Origin: Clostridia bacterium
Lineage (GTDB): Bacteria > Bacillota > Clostridia > Christensenellales > Aristaeellaceae
Direction of reading: 5' to 3'
Assembly: GCA_017434775.1 (NCBI GenBank)
Contig: JAFSGG010000067.1
Span: forward strand, 1-60,263
DNA: 60,263 nt
Positions within the stretch are counted from its first letter, which is position 1. Each line of letters starts with the position of its first letter. Positions 7,615-15,856 of this stretch are shown piece after piece. The notes beneath the pieces are model-generated. The model was given only the letters and a program-made list of their open reading frames with translations. It had not been told where the DNA came from and searched no databases. Made by a program: the position numbers and the translations under genes.

Positions 7615-8289
7615 ATGAAGAAAGAAACATTCACTCTGCTGGAAAACTACATGCTCTCCTGCATGCAGGATGCGGCGCATGACAAGGATCATGTGTACCG
7701 GGTGCTGTACACGGCTATGGAAATTGCGGAAAATGAAACGGTGAACAAAGACGTGCTGATCGCCGCTTGTCTTTTGCACGATATTGCCAGGAAGGATCAA
7801 TTGGAAAACCCAGCCATCTGCCATGCGGAGAAGGGAGCGGAAAAGGCGGAACAGTTTTTGCGGGAAAATGGCTTTGCGCCGGAATTTGCCGCTCATGTAA
7901 GGAACTGCATTTTCACCCATCGTTTCCGCAAGGCCATGCCGCCTGAAAGTATGGAAGCGAAAATATTGTTTGATGCGGACAAGCTGGACGTGGCCGGGGC
8001 CATCGGCATTGCCAGGACGCTGATGTACCGGGCGGATGCCCGGGAACCTTTGTATACCTTGCAGCCGGACGGCACGGTGTCCGACGGCAGCGGCGATGTG
8101 CCGGATTCTTTCTTTCATGAATACCGGTTCAAGCTGGAAAAGATCTACGACCGTTTTTACACGGAAAAGGGAAAGCGCATGGCGGCAGAAAGACAGCAGG
8201 CGGCGGAAGATTTTTACCGCAGTTTGTATACGGAAATCAGCGGTGCGTATACGTCTGGCCGGGCAGCACTGGAAAAAGAAATTTTGTAA
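7615..8289 (+). CDS. HD-domain metal-dependent phosphohydrolase
   Basis: The 224-residue soluble protein has the H...HD...D layout of the HD superfamily: His in AAHDKDHVYRV near residue 22, LLHDIAR near 53, a further His in CHAEKGA, and Asp in LFDADKLD near 120. These residues hold one or two metal ions and hydrolyse phosphoester or nucleotide bonds. It resembles small stand-alone HD hydrolases of the YedJ type, whose substrates are mostly undefined. It appears monocistronic. Family is secure, substrate unknown. Confidence 0.85.
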   Translation: MKKETFTLLENYMLSCMQDAAHDKDHVYRVLYTAMEIAENETVNKDVLIAACLLHDIARKDQLENPAICHAEKGAEKAEQFLRENGFAPEFAAHVRNCIFTHRFRKAMPPESMEAKILFDADKLDVAGAIGIARTLMYRADAREPLYTLQPDGTVSDGSGDVPDSFFHEYRFKLEKIYDRFYTEKGKRMAAERQQAAEDFYRSLYTEISGAYTSGRAALEKEIL

Positions 8290-8299
8290 ATTCTATGTA

Positions 8300-8328
8300 T
8301 TGACAGCAAATAGGTAATATGTTATCTT
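8300..8328 (+). promoter_or_regulatory. Promoter of the marR-flavodoxin operon
   Basis: TTGACA (8300-8305), 17-nt spacer, TATCTT (8323-8328). The spacer is occupied by the first of two palindromic operators. Confidence 0.75.
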
Positions 8329-8348
8329 TATAAGGTAATGTATTACCT
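8312..8348 (+). promoter_or_regulatory. Twin palindromic operators, probably autoregulatory MarR sites
   Basis: Two related 16-bp palindromes lie at 8312-8327 (AGGTAATATGTTATCT, near-perfect) and 8333-8348 (AGGTAATGTATTACCT, perfect). Their starts are 21 bp apart, two helical turns, so two dimers could bind the same face. The first fills the -35/-10 spacer and the second covers the expected transcript start. Both sit directly ahead of a MarR gene, suggesting autorepression. Confidence 0.8.
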
Positions 8349-8371
8349 ATTTCTTGTTTCGGGAGGAAAGC

Positions 8372-8848
8372 ATGGATTTTGAACAGGTGATGCAGCAGGA
8401 GAACGTATCCTTTGCGGGGATCGAAGCGCCTTATTTTCTGCTGGGGTTACTCAGCGCCTTTGATAACCGGTTTCAGGCGGCGGCGGACAAGCTGATTGGG
8501 GCAATGAGCTGGAAACAGTTTTTTGCCGTGATCTGCATCCATATGTGCCGGGAAGCGCCGGGGATCAAGGAGCTGGCTGGCATCCTGGGCACCAGTCACC
8601 AGAATACCAAGCAAATTCTTCTGAAATTGGAAAAGAAGGGGTTTGTGCGGCTGGAAACGGATGAAAAAGACCGGCGGAAACAGCGTGTGCAGCTTACAGA
8701 AAGCTGCCGGACATTCTGTGAAAAGAATGACGAAATCGGCATAAAAGTAATACAGCAGATGTTTTCCGGCATTGCGCCGGAAGATTTACAGGCAACCATC
8801 CGCACCATCATGCAAATGGAAAGTAATTTGAAAGGCTTGGGTGAATAA
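8372..8848 (+). CDS. MarR-family transcriptional regulator
   Basis: The 158-residue protein has a winged helix-turn-helix: APGIKELAGILGTSHQNTKQILLKLEKKGFVRLETDEKDRR is split between the recognition helix (around SHQNTKQ) and a wing containing the DxRxR-type motif DEKDRRKQR. Members are dimeric repressors released by small ligands or oxidation. The ATG at 8372 is chosen for its GGGAGGA site 7 nt upstream. The flavodoxin gene begins at the stop codon, so the two are co-transcribed. The twin palindromes upstream suggest autorepression. The inducer is unknown; the partner hints at redox or quinone stress. Confidence 0.9.
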   Translation: MDFEQVMQQENVSFAGIEAPYFLLGLLSAFDNRFQAAADKLIGAMSWKQFFAVICIHMCREAPGIKELAGILGTSHQNTKQILLKLEKKGFVRLETDEKDRRKQRVQLTESCRTFCEKNDEIGIKVIQQMFSGIAPEDLQATIRTIMQMESNLKGLGE

Positions 8849-8849
8849 G

Positions 8850-9383
8850 ATGAAAAAGGGAATTATTCTGTATCAGTCCAAATACGGCGCCACGGAGAAG
8901 TATGCAAAATGGCTGCAGGAAAAAACGGGCTTTGCCCGGATGGAAACGAAAAAAGCGTCTCTTTCCGATGTACTGCCCTATGACACCATCATCCTGGGCG
9001 GCGGGCTGTATGCCGGGTTCATTTCCGGCCTGAATTTCCTGAAAAAGCATTATGGCAAACTGAAGGATAAAAAAGTGCTGGTCTTTGCCGTAGGCGCCAC
9101 TCCCTACGATGAAAAATACATTGCCACCTGTAAGGATGCACAGATGAAAGATGAGCTGGCTTCTCTGCCCCTGTATTACTGCCGGGGCGCATGGGACGAC
9201 AGCAAAATGAAGCCCTTTCACCGCTTTATCATCAATATGGGAAGAAAAATGATGCAAAAGCAGAAGGATCCGTCCATGGCATCCATGGCGGAAGGTCTCA
9301 TGGGCTCTGCCGGTCAGGCGGCTGACTGGACGGACGAAAGCTATCTGGCACCCATTCTGGCTGCCGTGCAGGAAGGAACATAA
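8850..9383 (+). CDS. Flavodoxin-domain protein
   Basis: The 177-residue protein starts with IILYQSKYGATEKYAKWL, the FMN-phosphate loop of flavodoxins, followed by DTIILGGGLYAGFISG, as in the HemG/flavodoxin_5 group. It likely carries FMN and acts in electron transfer or quinone reduction. It follows the MarR gene immediately. The ATG at 8850 places the first beta-strand normally, but a GTG at 8841 overlapping the marR stop has a better-spaced AAAGG, so three extra residues are possible. The C-terminal 60 residues are less conserved. Confidence 0.82.
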   Translation: MKKGIILYQSKYGATEKYAKWLQEKTGFARMETKKASLSDVLPYDTIILGGGLYAGFISGLNFLKKHYGKLKDKKVLVFAVGATPYDEKYIATCKDAQMKDELASLPLYYCRGAWDDSKMKPFHRFIINMGRKMMQKQKDPSMASMAEGLMGSAGQAADWTDESYLAPILAAVQEGT

Positions 9384-9430
9384 ATACAATTTTGATACAC
9401 AACGGAAACAGTGAAAAAACAGAAAAGGCC

Positions 9431-9460
9431 TTGCCATTGTATGCAAAAATACAGTATAAT
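9431..9460 (+). promoter_or_regulatory. gdhA promoter
   Basis: TTGCCA (9431-9436), 18-nt spacer, TATAAT (9455-9460), about 35 nt ahead of the start codon. Confidence 0.65.
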
Positions 9461-9495
9461 TGCCCCGTTATCTTTGATGAAAGAGGCGAAAGTAA

Positions 9496-10842
9496 ATGAG
9501 CAATTACGCATCCCGAGTTCTGAACGATCTGAAAGTCCGTTATGCCAATGAACCTGAATTCCTTCAGGCGGCTACTGAAATCCTGACCACCCTGGAGCCC
9601 GTTATCAGCCGCAACGAAGCCAAGTATGAAAAGGCTGCCCTGCTGGAAAGCTTCGTGGAACCTGAACGCATCATCACCTTCCGTGTACCGTGGATCGACG
9701 ATCAGGGCCAGACCCAGATCAACCGCGGCTACCGTGTGCAGTTTAACAGCGCCATCGGCCCCTACAAGGGCGGCCTGCGCTTCCATCCTTCTGTAAACCA
9801 GAGCATCCTCAAGTTCCTGGGCCTGGAACAGACCCTGAAAAATTCCCTCACCGGCCTGCCCATGGGCGGCGGCAAGGGTGGCAGCGACTTTGACCCCAAG
9901 GGCAAGAGCGACATGGAAGTGATGCGCTTCTGCCAGTCCTTCATGACCGAACTTTCCAAGTACATCGGTGCGGATACCGACGTGCCTGCCGGCGATATCG
10001 GCGTGGGTGCCCGCGAAGTGGGCTATCTGTTCGGCCAGTATAAGCGTCTGCAGAACGAATTCACCGGCGTGCTCACCGGCAAGGGCCGCGCTTTCGGCGG
10101 TTCCCTGATCCGTCCCGAAGCTACCGGTTTCGGTGCAGTGTATTATACCGTTGAAATGCTCAAGTCCTTCGGCGAAGACATCAAGGGCAAGACCTTTGCT
10201 GTGTCCGGCTTTGGCAACGTGGCTTGGGGCACCTGCCTGAAGGTTACCGAACTGGGCGGCAAGGTGGTTACCATCTCCGGCCCCGACGGCTACATCTACG
10301 ACGAAGACGGCATCAACACCCCCGAAAAGATCAACTTCCTGCTGGAAATGCGCGCTTCCTGCCGCGACAAGGTGCAGGATTATGCTGACAAGTTTGGCGT
10401 GCCCTTCTTCGCCGGCAAGAAGCCCTGGGAAGTGAAAGTGGACGTGGCCATGCCCTGCGCCACCCAGAACGAAGTGCGCATGGAAGATGCCAAGAACATC
10501 GTGGCCAACGGCACCAAGTTCTATGTGGAAGTTTCCAACATGCCCACCACCCTGGACGCTGTGGAATACATGAAGGAAAACGGCGTGGTTATCGCTCCCT
10601 CCAAGGCTGTCAATGCCGGCGGCGTGGCCGTGTCCGGTCTGGAAATGAGCCAGAACGCCATGCACTACAGCTGGACCGCCGAAGAAGTGGACCAGAAGCT
10701 GCAGCAGATCATGAAGGGCATCTACGAAGCCTCCTACAATGCTGCCAAGGAATACGGCATGGAAGGCGACCTCATCGCCGGCGCCAACATCTCCGGTTTC
10801 CTGAAGGTGGCCGATGCCATGCTGGCTCAGGGTGCTGTGTAA
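9496..10842 (+). CDS. gdhA: Glutamate dehydrogenase, hexameric (probably NADP-dependent)
   Basis: The 448-residue enzyme interconverts 2-oxoglutarate plus ammonia and glutamate. The glutamate-binding region reads YKGGLRFHPSVN (Lys91) and the catalytic lysine is in PMGGGKGGSDFDPKGKS (Lys127). The Rossmann motif FAVSGFGNVAWG follows near residue 235. Length and motifs match the class of clostridial and enterobacterial assimilatory enzymes. It has its own promoter and a strong terminator. Codon use is strongly biased to preferred codons, suggesting high expression. Confidence 0.95.
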   Translation: MSNYASRVLNDLKVRYANEPEFLQAATEILTTLEPVISRNEAKYEKAALLESFVEPERIITFRVPWIDDQGQTQINRGYRVQFNSAIGPYKGGLRFHPSVNQSILKFLGLEQTLKNSLTGLPMGGGKGGSDFDPKGKSDMEVMRFCQSFMTELSKYIGADTDVPAGDIGVGAREVGYLFGQYKRLQNEFTGVLTGKGRAFGGSLIRPEATGFGAVYYTVEMLKSFGEDIKGKTFAVSGFGNVAWGTCLKVTELGGKVVTISGPDGYIYDEDGINTPEKINFLLEMRASCRDKVQDYADKFGVPFFAGKKPWEVKVDVAMPCATQNEVRMEDAKNIVANGTKFYVEVSNMPTTLDAVEYMKENGVVIAPSKAVNAGGVAVSGLEMSQNAMHYSWTAEEVDQKLQQIMKGIYEASYNAAKEYGMEGDLIAGANISGFLKVADAMLAQGAV

Positions 10843-10860
10843 TCAATAAGCAAAACAAAA

Positions 10861-10889
10861 GAAGCTGTGGAAACACGGCTTCTTTTTTT
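10861..10889 (+). terminator. Bidirectional terminator between gdhA and the convergent gene
   Basis: GAAGCTGTG pairs with CACGGCTTC (one G-U) around GAAA, followed by TTTTTTT. The A-rich left flank makes it work for the convergent minus-strand gene too. Confidence 0.9.
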
Positions 10890-10895
10890 GTGTTG

Positions 10896-11795
10896 CTATT
10901 TTTGCGGCAGGGGATGGATGCGGATGAAATGGCCGTCCCGGTAAGGAGCACCTTCAAAGCCCCGGGGTGGAATCAGCGGATGGCCGGGCACGGCTTGCAG
11001 CAGGGCGCAGACCCGGCTGTTCCTGACCTGATAGCCCATAATGCTGTAGGGCAGGGCAGGATTTTTGGCCGGAACCTTCACACAGCGGAATTCGGGCTTC
11101 CAAAAAGGACGGTAAGGCGTGCCGGTATTGAATAAGGCTTGCAGATGGGTGAGAGCAGGGGGCCATGGAAGAGCCGGCAGGGTCATGACGGACGGGGCAG
11201 AGGATCGGGGTTTCAGTATGGGCGGCGGCAGGGATTCGGGCTGTGTTTTTTCTGGCAGGGTATTAGCCGGCTGTGAAACAGGGATGGGCGGCGTAATGCG
11301 GTTGCCGAACGAAAGCGGTGCGGCCTGCTCGGGGGTGGTTTCATCGTTGAAAGGGGTGGGCAAATTCACTTCCGGCATATGCTGCGGTTCGTTGGCGAGG
11401 ATGGGTACCGGTGAATTTGGATGTTCGTGGATTTGCGGTGCCTGAACCGGCGGTTCGGACGGGGAAACCGGAGCGGAATCTGTCGGTTTTTCCAGCCTGG
11501 GAATCAGCCGCTGTGCCCGGAAATAATTCTGGCTTCCATTTTCTCCTTCTTCCCACAAAAGCAGATTGCTTTCGTGGCAGAGGAAGAAAAAGCCGTCCCG
11601 GTGGCAGGTGAATTGCAGGGTGCCCTGAAGGGAGGAAGGCCGCGTATCGACCACATGGCCGTCCCGGTACAGGGTGCAGGGCAGGGAAGGGGGGAGATGA
11701 CGAAAGGAAAGACTCACCTGTTGCCCTTCTTTTCGTATGTGGCCACTTTTTCCGCCTTTGCCCTGCATCATGCGGAAGGAAAAATCCTGGTTCAT
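10896..11795 (-). CDS. Unknown protein with proline-rich middle
   Basis: I do not recognise this 299-residue protein. It has an N-terminal globular part of about 95 residues rich in beta-strand pattern (FRHLPPSLPCTLYRDG; HRDGFFFLCHESNLLLW). A linker of roughly 110 residues, rich in Pro, Ser, Glu and Gln, follows. A C-terminal globular part of about 80 residues (from GTPYRPFWKPEFRCVKV to the end) repeats a YRDG phrase. There is no signal peptide or membrane segment. AAGGAGG about 9 nt upstream fixes the ATG at 11795; 16 further upstream codons are in frame. It is divergent from surE. A two-domain binding or scaffold protein is plausible; no function is assigned. Confidence 0.75.
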   Translation of the reverse strand: MNQDFSFRMMQGKGGKSGHIRKEGQQVSLSFRHLPPSLPCTLYRDGHVVDTRPSSLQGTLQFTCHRDGFFFLCHESNLLLWEEGENGSQNYFRAQRLIPRLEKPTDSAPVSPSEPPVQAPQIHEHPNSPVPILANEPQHMPEVNLPTPFNDETTPEQAAPLSFGNRITPPIPVSQPANTLPEKTQPESLPPPILKPRSSAPSVMTLPALPWPPALTHLQALFNTGTPYRPFWKPEFRCVKVPAKNPALPYSIMGYQVRNSRVCALLQAVPGHPLIPPRGFEGAPYRDGHFIRIHPLPQK

Positions 11796-11842
11796 GGGGT
11801 AAACACCTCCTTGTATACATTTATGCAAAGAACGGACCGCCA

Positions 11843-11871
11843 TTGCCAGAAAGGAAAAATTCCGCTATAAT
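11843..11871 (+). promoter_or_regulatory. surE promoter
   Basis: TTGCCA (11843-11848), 17-nt spacer, TATAAT (11866-11871), about 30 nt before the start. Confidence 0.7.
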
Positions 11872-11901
11872 GAACGGGAAGAAAAACAGGAGGGTTCATC
11901 C

Positions 11902-12672
11902 ATGCGGATTTTGATCACCAACGACGACGGTATTCAGGATACGGGTATCCGTGCGCTGGCGGATGCTGCCATTGCCCGGGGCCATGAAGTGCTTATCAGT
12001 GCTCCGGCCTCCCAGTGCAGCGCCAACAGCCAGCACATTACCCTCACCCATCCTTTGATGGTGCGGAAAGTGGAATGGGAAGGAGCAACGGCCTATTCCG
12101 TGGAAGGCACTCCCTGTGATTGCGTGCGCTTGGGGCCGTTCCTGACGGAAAACAAGCATTTTGATTTTTGCCTGTCCGGCATCAACCGGGGAGATAATGC
12201 CGGATCTGCCGTGTATTACAGCGGCACCGTGGCAGCTGCCCGGGAAGCGGCTATGATGTATGTGCCCTCCATGGCGATATCCATCGTCCGGGGGGCTACG
12301 GAGGAAATGTATAAGAACCTGGCGGAAAAAGCCGTGGAGCTGGCTGAGCATTTTGAAGGAGAAAAACTGCCCCGGTTTACCGTCATGAACCTCAACGCCC
12401 CCAAACTGCCGCCGGAAAAAGTGAAGCCCATGGTGGTATGTCCTCTGGATACCGGTTACTTTCTGGACACCTATGAACTGCGCCTGAGCCCCAACAACCG
12501 CCCCTATTACTGGGTGCAGGAAGTGGATACGGCGGAACTGCCCATTGAACCGACTACGCCGGGGAGTGACCGGTATTTCTTGCAAGAAGGGCACATGACT
12601 TGCAGTTTTGTGGGCCATTTTGGGGATGAAAACGGAAAATATACGGAAAAAATGCAAGAAATGTGGAAATAA
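11902..12672 (+). CDS. surE: 5'/3'-nucleotidase SurE
   Basis: The 256-residue metal-dependent acid phosphatase hydrolyses nucleoside 5'- and 3'-monophosphates. RILITNDDGI supplies the N-terminal metal-binding aspartates. SAPASQCSANSQHITL carries the conserved Ser/Asn region, GTPCDCVRLG follows, and LSGINRGDNAGSAVYYSGTVAAAREA is the family signature, split here around the Asn metal ligand. Length is normal. CAGGAGGGTTC precedes the ATG. It appears monocistronic. Confidence 0.96.
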   Translation: MRILITNDDGIQDTGIRALADAAIARGHEVLISAPASQCSANSQHITLTHPLMVRKVEWEGATAYSVEGTPCDCVRLGPFLTENKHFDFCLSGINRGDNAGSAVYYSGTVAAAREAAMMYVPSMAISIVRGATEEMYKNLAEKAVELAEHFEGEKLPRFTVMNLNAPKLPPEKVKPMVVCPLDTGYFLDTYELRLSPNNRPYYWVQEVDTAELPIEPTTPGSDRYFLQEGHMTCSFVGHFGDENGKYTEKMQEMWK

Positions 12673-12674
12673 AC

Positions 12675-12703
12675 TTGCAAAAACAGGTGTACTTTCGTAT
12701 AAT
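12675..12703 (+). promoter_or_regulatory. rpiR operon promoter
   Basis: TTGCAA (12675-12680), 17-nt spacer, TATAAT (12698-12703). Confidence 0.75.
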
Positions 12704-12734
12704 GGGCTCATCCTGAAAAGAGAAGGGATGCGCC

Positions 12735-13601
12735 ATGGAACGGAAACACGACCTGATTGACCGGCTGAACCTGACCGGCAAAAAACTGAGCAAGAGCCAC
12801 CGGCTGATTGCCGATTATATTGTGGACCACTATGACAAAGCAGTGTTCATGACCGCGGCTGTACTGGGGGATATTGTGGGGGTCAGCGAAAGCACGGTGG
12901 TTCGCTTTGCCGTGGCGCTGGGGTACGAAGGGTATCCCCAATTGCAGCATGCTCTGCAGGAACTGGTGCGCCACCGGCTGACGGCGGTGCAGCGTTTTGA
13001 AATGAGCAGCGATATGGAAGAAAACGCCGTGCTGTCCACCGTGCTCAAAGCCGATATGCTCAACATTCGCCATACAGCGGATGCAGTGGATGAAAAAGCC
13101 TTTGCGGACGTGGTGAGCAAAATGCTTTCCGCCAAGTCTATCTATATCCTGGGTCTGCGCTCGGCAGCGCCTCTGGCCCAGTTTTTTGCCTATTATCTCA
13201 GCTTCATTTTTGACGATGTGCGGCTGGTAGCGGCCAGCAGCACCGACGTATTTGAATCCATTGCCCGTATCAAAAAGGACGACGTGCTCATCGGCATCAG
13301 TTTTCCCCGCTATTCCACCCGTACCCTGGAAGCTATGCGCTTTGCCCAGGAATGCGGCGCAGAAGTGATCGGCATTACCGATGGCATGATGAGCCCCTTG
13401 TACCGGCAGGCGGATATCTGCCTCACGGCCCGGACGGATATGGCCTCCTTTGTGGATTCACTGGTGGCGCCTCTGTCCCTGGTGAATGCCCTGCTTGTGG
13501 CGCTGGCCATCAAGAAAAAGGAAGACTTGAGCCGGCATTTTGAAAAACTGGAAGGAATCTGGGATGCATACAGCATTTACACAAACAGAGAAAACCAGTG
13601 A
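12735..13601 (+). CDS. RpiR/MurR-family transcriptional regulator
   Basis: The 288-residue protein has an N-terminal HTH_6 domain (about 1-80; VVGVSESTVVRFAVALGYEGYPQLQ covers the recognition helix) and a C-terminal SIS sugar-isomerase domain (about 110-260; YILGLRSAAPLAQFF and ISFPRYSTRTLE). Such regulators sense phosphosugars through the SIS domain. The next gene starts inside its 3' end, so it is co-transcribed with an FAD oxidoreductase and an exonuclease, neither of which reveals a sugar target. Confidence 0.9.
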   Translation: MERKHDLIDRLNLTGKKLSKSHRLIADYIVDHYDKAVFMTAAVLGDIVGVSESTVVRFAVALGYEGYPQLQHALQELVRHRLTAVQRFEMSSDMEENAVLSTVLKADMLNIRHTADAVDEKAFADVVSKMLSAKSIYILGLRSAAPLAQFFAYYLSFIFDDVRLVAASSTDVFESIARIKKDDVLIGISFPRYSTRTLEAMRFAQECGAEVIGITDGMMSPLYRQADICLTARTDMASFVDSLVAPLSLVNALLVALAIKKKEDLSRHFEKLEGIWDAYSIYTNRENQ

Positions 13602-14835
13602 CGTGATGGTCATTGGCGGCGGCGCAGCCGGGATGATGGCTGCGCTGTTTGCTGCGCAGGAAGGTGCCCGGGTAACCTTGCTGGAAAAGAACGAAAAGCT
13701 GGGCAAAAAGATCTACATCACCGGCAAAGGCCGCTGCAATGTGACCAACCAGTGCGATATGGATACCTTTTTGCAGAACGTGCCCCGGAACCCAAGATTC
13801 TTGTACAGTGCCCTCCGGTTGATGAACCCGGATGATCTGCTTTTTCTTTTGCAGCAGTATGGCTGCGAAACCAAGGTGGAAAGAGGCCGCCGGGCGTTCC
13901 CTGTTTCCGATAAGGCCAGTGATGTGACCAAAGCGCTGGAAAAGGCTCTGCGGCAGCAGGGGGTGCAGGTGAAGCTGAATACCGAAGTGAAAGGGCTTTT
14001 GCAGGACGATACCGGCCTTTGTGCCGTGCAGACGGATAAGGGTGTGCTGCCTTGCAGGGCGGTTATCGTATGCACCGGCGGCGTTTCCTATCCCTCCACC
14101 GGCTCCACCGGGGACGGATACCGGTTTGCGGAAAAAATGGGCTTGCATGTAACGGAACGGAAGCCCTCTCTTGTGGGGATATTGACCCAGGAAACCTGGC
14201 CTATGGAGCTGCAGGGGCTGACGCTGAAAAATGTTTGCCTAACGGGCATGAGTTGTGGTAAAATAATATACTCGGAGCTGGGTGAAATGCTGTTCACCCA
14301 TTTCGGGGTATCCGGTCCTTTGGTGATCGAGCTTTCTTCCCATTTGCCGGACAAGGGGGAAACGGTGTTTTACCTGGATCTGAAGCCGGGGCTGACGGAA
14401 GAACAGCTGGACCAGCGGCTGCAAAGAGAAATCAAGGCCGCCGGGAAAAAGCAGGTGAATTCCATTTTGCAGACCCTGCTTCCCCAGCGGATGGCGGCGG
14501 TTTTTGCCAAAGTCTGCGGAATGGAGGGCACCAAAGTGTGCAGCCAGATCACCGGCAAAGAAAGAAGCCGGATGGTGCAGCTGCTGAAAAAACTGCCCCT
14601 CACCGTGAAGGGCACCCGGCCCATTGCAGAGGCCATTGTGACAAGAGGCGGCGTGGATGTGAAGGAAATTGCTCCCGGCACCATGGCGGCAAAGAAGATC
14701 CCCAATCTGTTTTTTGCCGGGGAAGTGATGGACGTGGATGCCCATACCGGCGGCTATAACCTGCAGATTGCCTTTTCCACCGGTGCGCTGGCCGGCAAAA
14801 GCGCTGCGAAACTGATCAAAGATAGGAATGAATGA
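13564..14835 (+). CDS. HI0933-type FAD-dependent oxidoreductase
   Basis: The 423-residue flavoprotein starts with the dinucleotide-binding motif VIGGGAAGMMAALFAA, continues with LLEKNEKLGKKIYITGKGRCNVTN, and ends with LFFAGEVMDVDAHTGGYNLQ, the signatures of the HI0933/YhiN group. Natural substrates of this group are largely unknown. GGAAGG 9 nt upstream supports the ATG at 13564, overlapping rpiR by 38 nt. Its stop overlaps the exonuclease start (ATGA). Confidence 0.93.
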   Translation: MHTAFTQTEKTSDVMVIGGGAAGMMAALFAAQEGARVTLLEKNEKLGKKIYITGKGRCNVTNQCDMDTFLQNVPRNPRFLYSALRLMNPDDLLFLLQQYGCETKVERGRRAFPVSDKASDVTKALEKALRQQGVQVKLNTEVKGLLQDDTGLCAVQTDKGVLPCRAVIVCTGGVSYPSTGSTGDGYRFAEKMGLHVTERKPSLVGILTQETWPMELQGLTLKNVCLTGMSCGKIIYSELGEMLFTHFGVSGPLVIELSSHLPDKGETVFYLDLKPGLTEEQLDQRLQREIKAAGKKQVNSILQTLLPQRMAAVFAKVCGMEGTKVCSQITGKERSRMVQLLKKLPLTVKGTRPIAEAIVTRGGVDVKEIAPGTMAAKKIPNLFFAGEVMDVDAHTGGYNLQIAFSTGALAGKSAAKLIKDRNE

Positions 14836-15788
14836 CCATGCAGTATATTGTACTGGATCTGGAATGGAACCAGCCCATATCCTATAATTCCGCCGCGTAT
14901 AAGGCCGTGGGCGGCAAATTGCTGTTCGAACTGATCCAGATCGGCGCGGTGAAAGTGAATGAACAGATGCAGGTGGTGGATTCTTTCAGCCAGCTGATCT
15001 GCCCCCAGCAGTATCTGAAACTGCACCCCCGCATTGCCCGCATCACTCATATTTCCCAGGAAGATCTGATGGGCGCGCCGGAATTTAACGAAGCGGTGCA
15101 GGCTTTTGCCGCCTGGTGCGGGGAAGATTATGTGCTGCTCACCTGGGGCTGTGACGACGTATCGGTGCTGGATCAGAACATGACCTTTTTCAAGTGCGAT
15201 ACGCCCCTTGCTAAGGTGTATGATATTCAGCAGTTCTTTGGCCGGGTGATCGGCAACAGCAAAGAACGCAAGGGTCTCAAGGCTGCCATGGAGCATTTTG
15301 AAATGGAGCCCGATGAAGAAAACATGCCCTTCCACAACGCTGTGAACGATGCCTATTATACGGCGCTGGTATTTGCAAAGCTGCCCGATCCCAAACAGGT
15401 GCTGGAATTCCCCCTGACCCCCCGGAAACTGCAGCATCTGGACCGGAAAAAGAAGGAATGCCAGGCCATCCTGCGGGTGCGCAGCATCAAGGATGCACTT
15501 GCTTCTTCCGCGGCCATGAAACCCCCGTGCCCTGCCTGCGGCAAAAAGCTGGAGGTGAAGGAAGGGTATGTGAAGCAGGGGGAAAACAAATACATGGCCC
15601 TGGCCGATTGCCCCCAGCACGGGCTGGCTTTCTTTAAGCTGAGCTTTGGCAAAAATGATGACGGTAAACGGATTATGACGAGGGCTGCTTCCCTGTCCGA
15701 AGAGCAGAGCCCGGCTTATGTAAATACCAAGCACCTGCAGTGGCAGCAGAAAATGGCCTTGCAGCAGGCTGCGGAAGAAAAAGAATAA
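14832..15788 (+). CDS. DEDDh 3'-5' exonuclease with zinc-finger-like C-terminus
   Basis: The 318-residue protein has an N-terminal DnaQ/KapD-like exonuclease domain. DLEWN near residue 8 gives the first Asp-Glu pair, TWGCDDVSVLDQNM the second acidic site, and HNAVNDAYYTA the His-Asp pair, consistent with DEDDh two-metal catalysis on DNA or RNA ends. The C-terminal 100 residues carry PPCPACGKKLEVKEGY and a later DCPQHG, possibly a zinc ribbon that aids nucleic-acid binding. It is coupled to the FAD gene through a 4-nt ATGA overlap and closes the operon before a terminator. An alternative ATG lies 6 nt downstream. Confidence 0.88.
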   Translation: MTMQYIVLDLEWNQPISYNSAAYKAVGGKLLFELIQIGAVKVNEQMQVVDSFSQLICPQQYLKLHPRIARITHISQEDLMGAPEFNEAVQAFAAWCGEDYVLLTWGCDDVSVLDQNMTFFKCDTPLAKVYDIQQFFGRVIGNSKERKGLKAAMEHFEMEPDEENMPFHNAVNDAYYTALVFAKLPDPKQVLEFPLTPRKLQHLDRKKKECQAILRVRSIKDALASSAAMKPPCPACGKKLEVKEGYVKQGENKYMALADCPQHGLAFFKLSFGKNDDGKRIMTRAASLSEEQSPAYVNTKHLQWQQKMALQQAAEEKE

Positions 15789-15798
15789 GAGAAACAAA

Positions 15799-15837
15799 GG
15801 GGCGGCTTTCCTATTTGGGAAGCCTGCGCCCCTTTTT
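15799..15837 (+). terminator. Terminator behind the exonuclease gene
   Basis: GGGGCG pairs with CGCCCC and GCTTTCC with GGGAAGC (one G-U, small bulge) around TATTT, followed by TTTTT. The next gene starts only 20 nt later, so some readthrough is possible. Confidence 0.85.
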
Positions 15838-15856
15838 GCATCATGGAGGAATAAAA

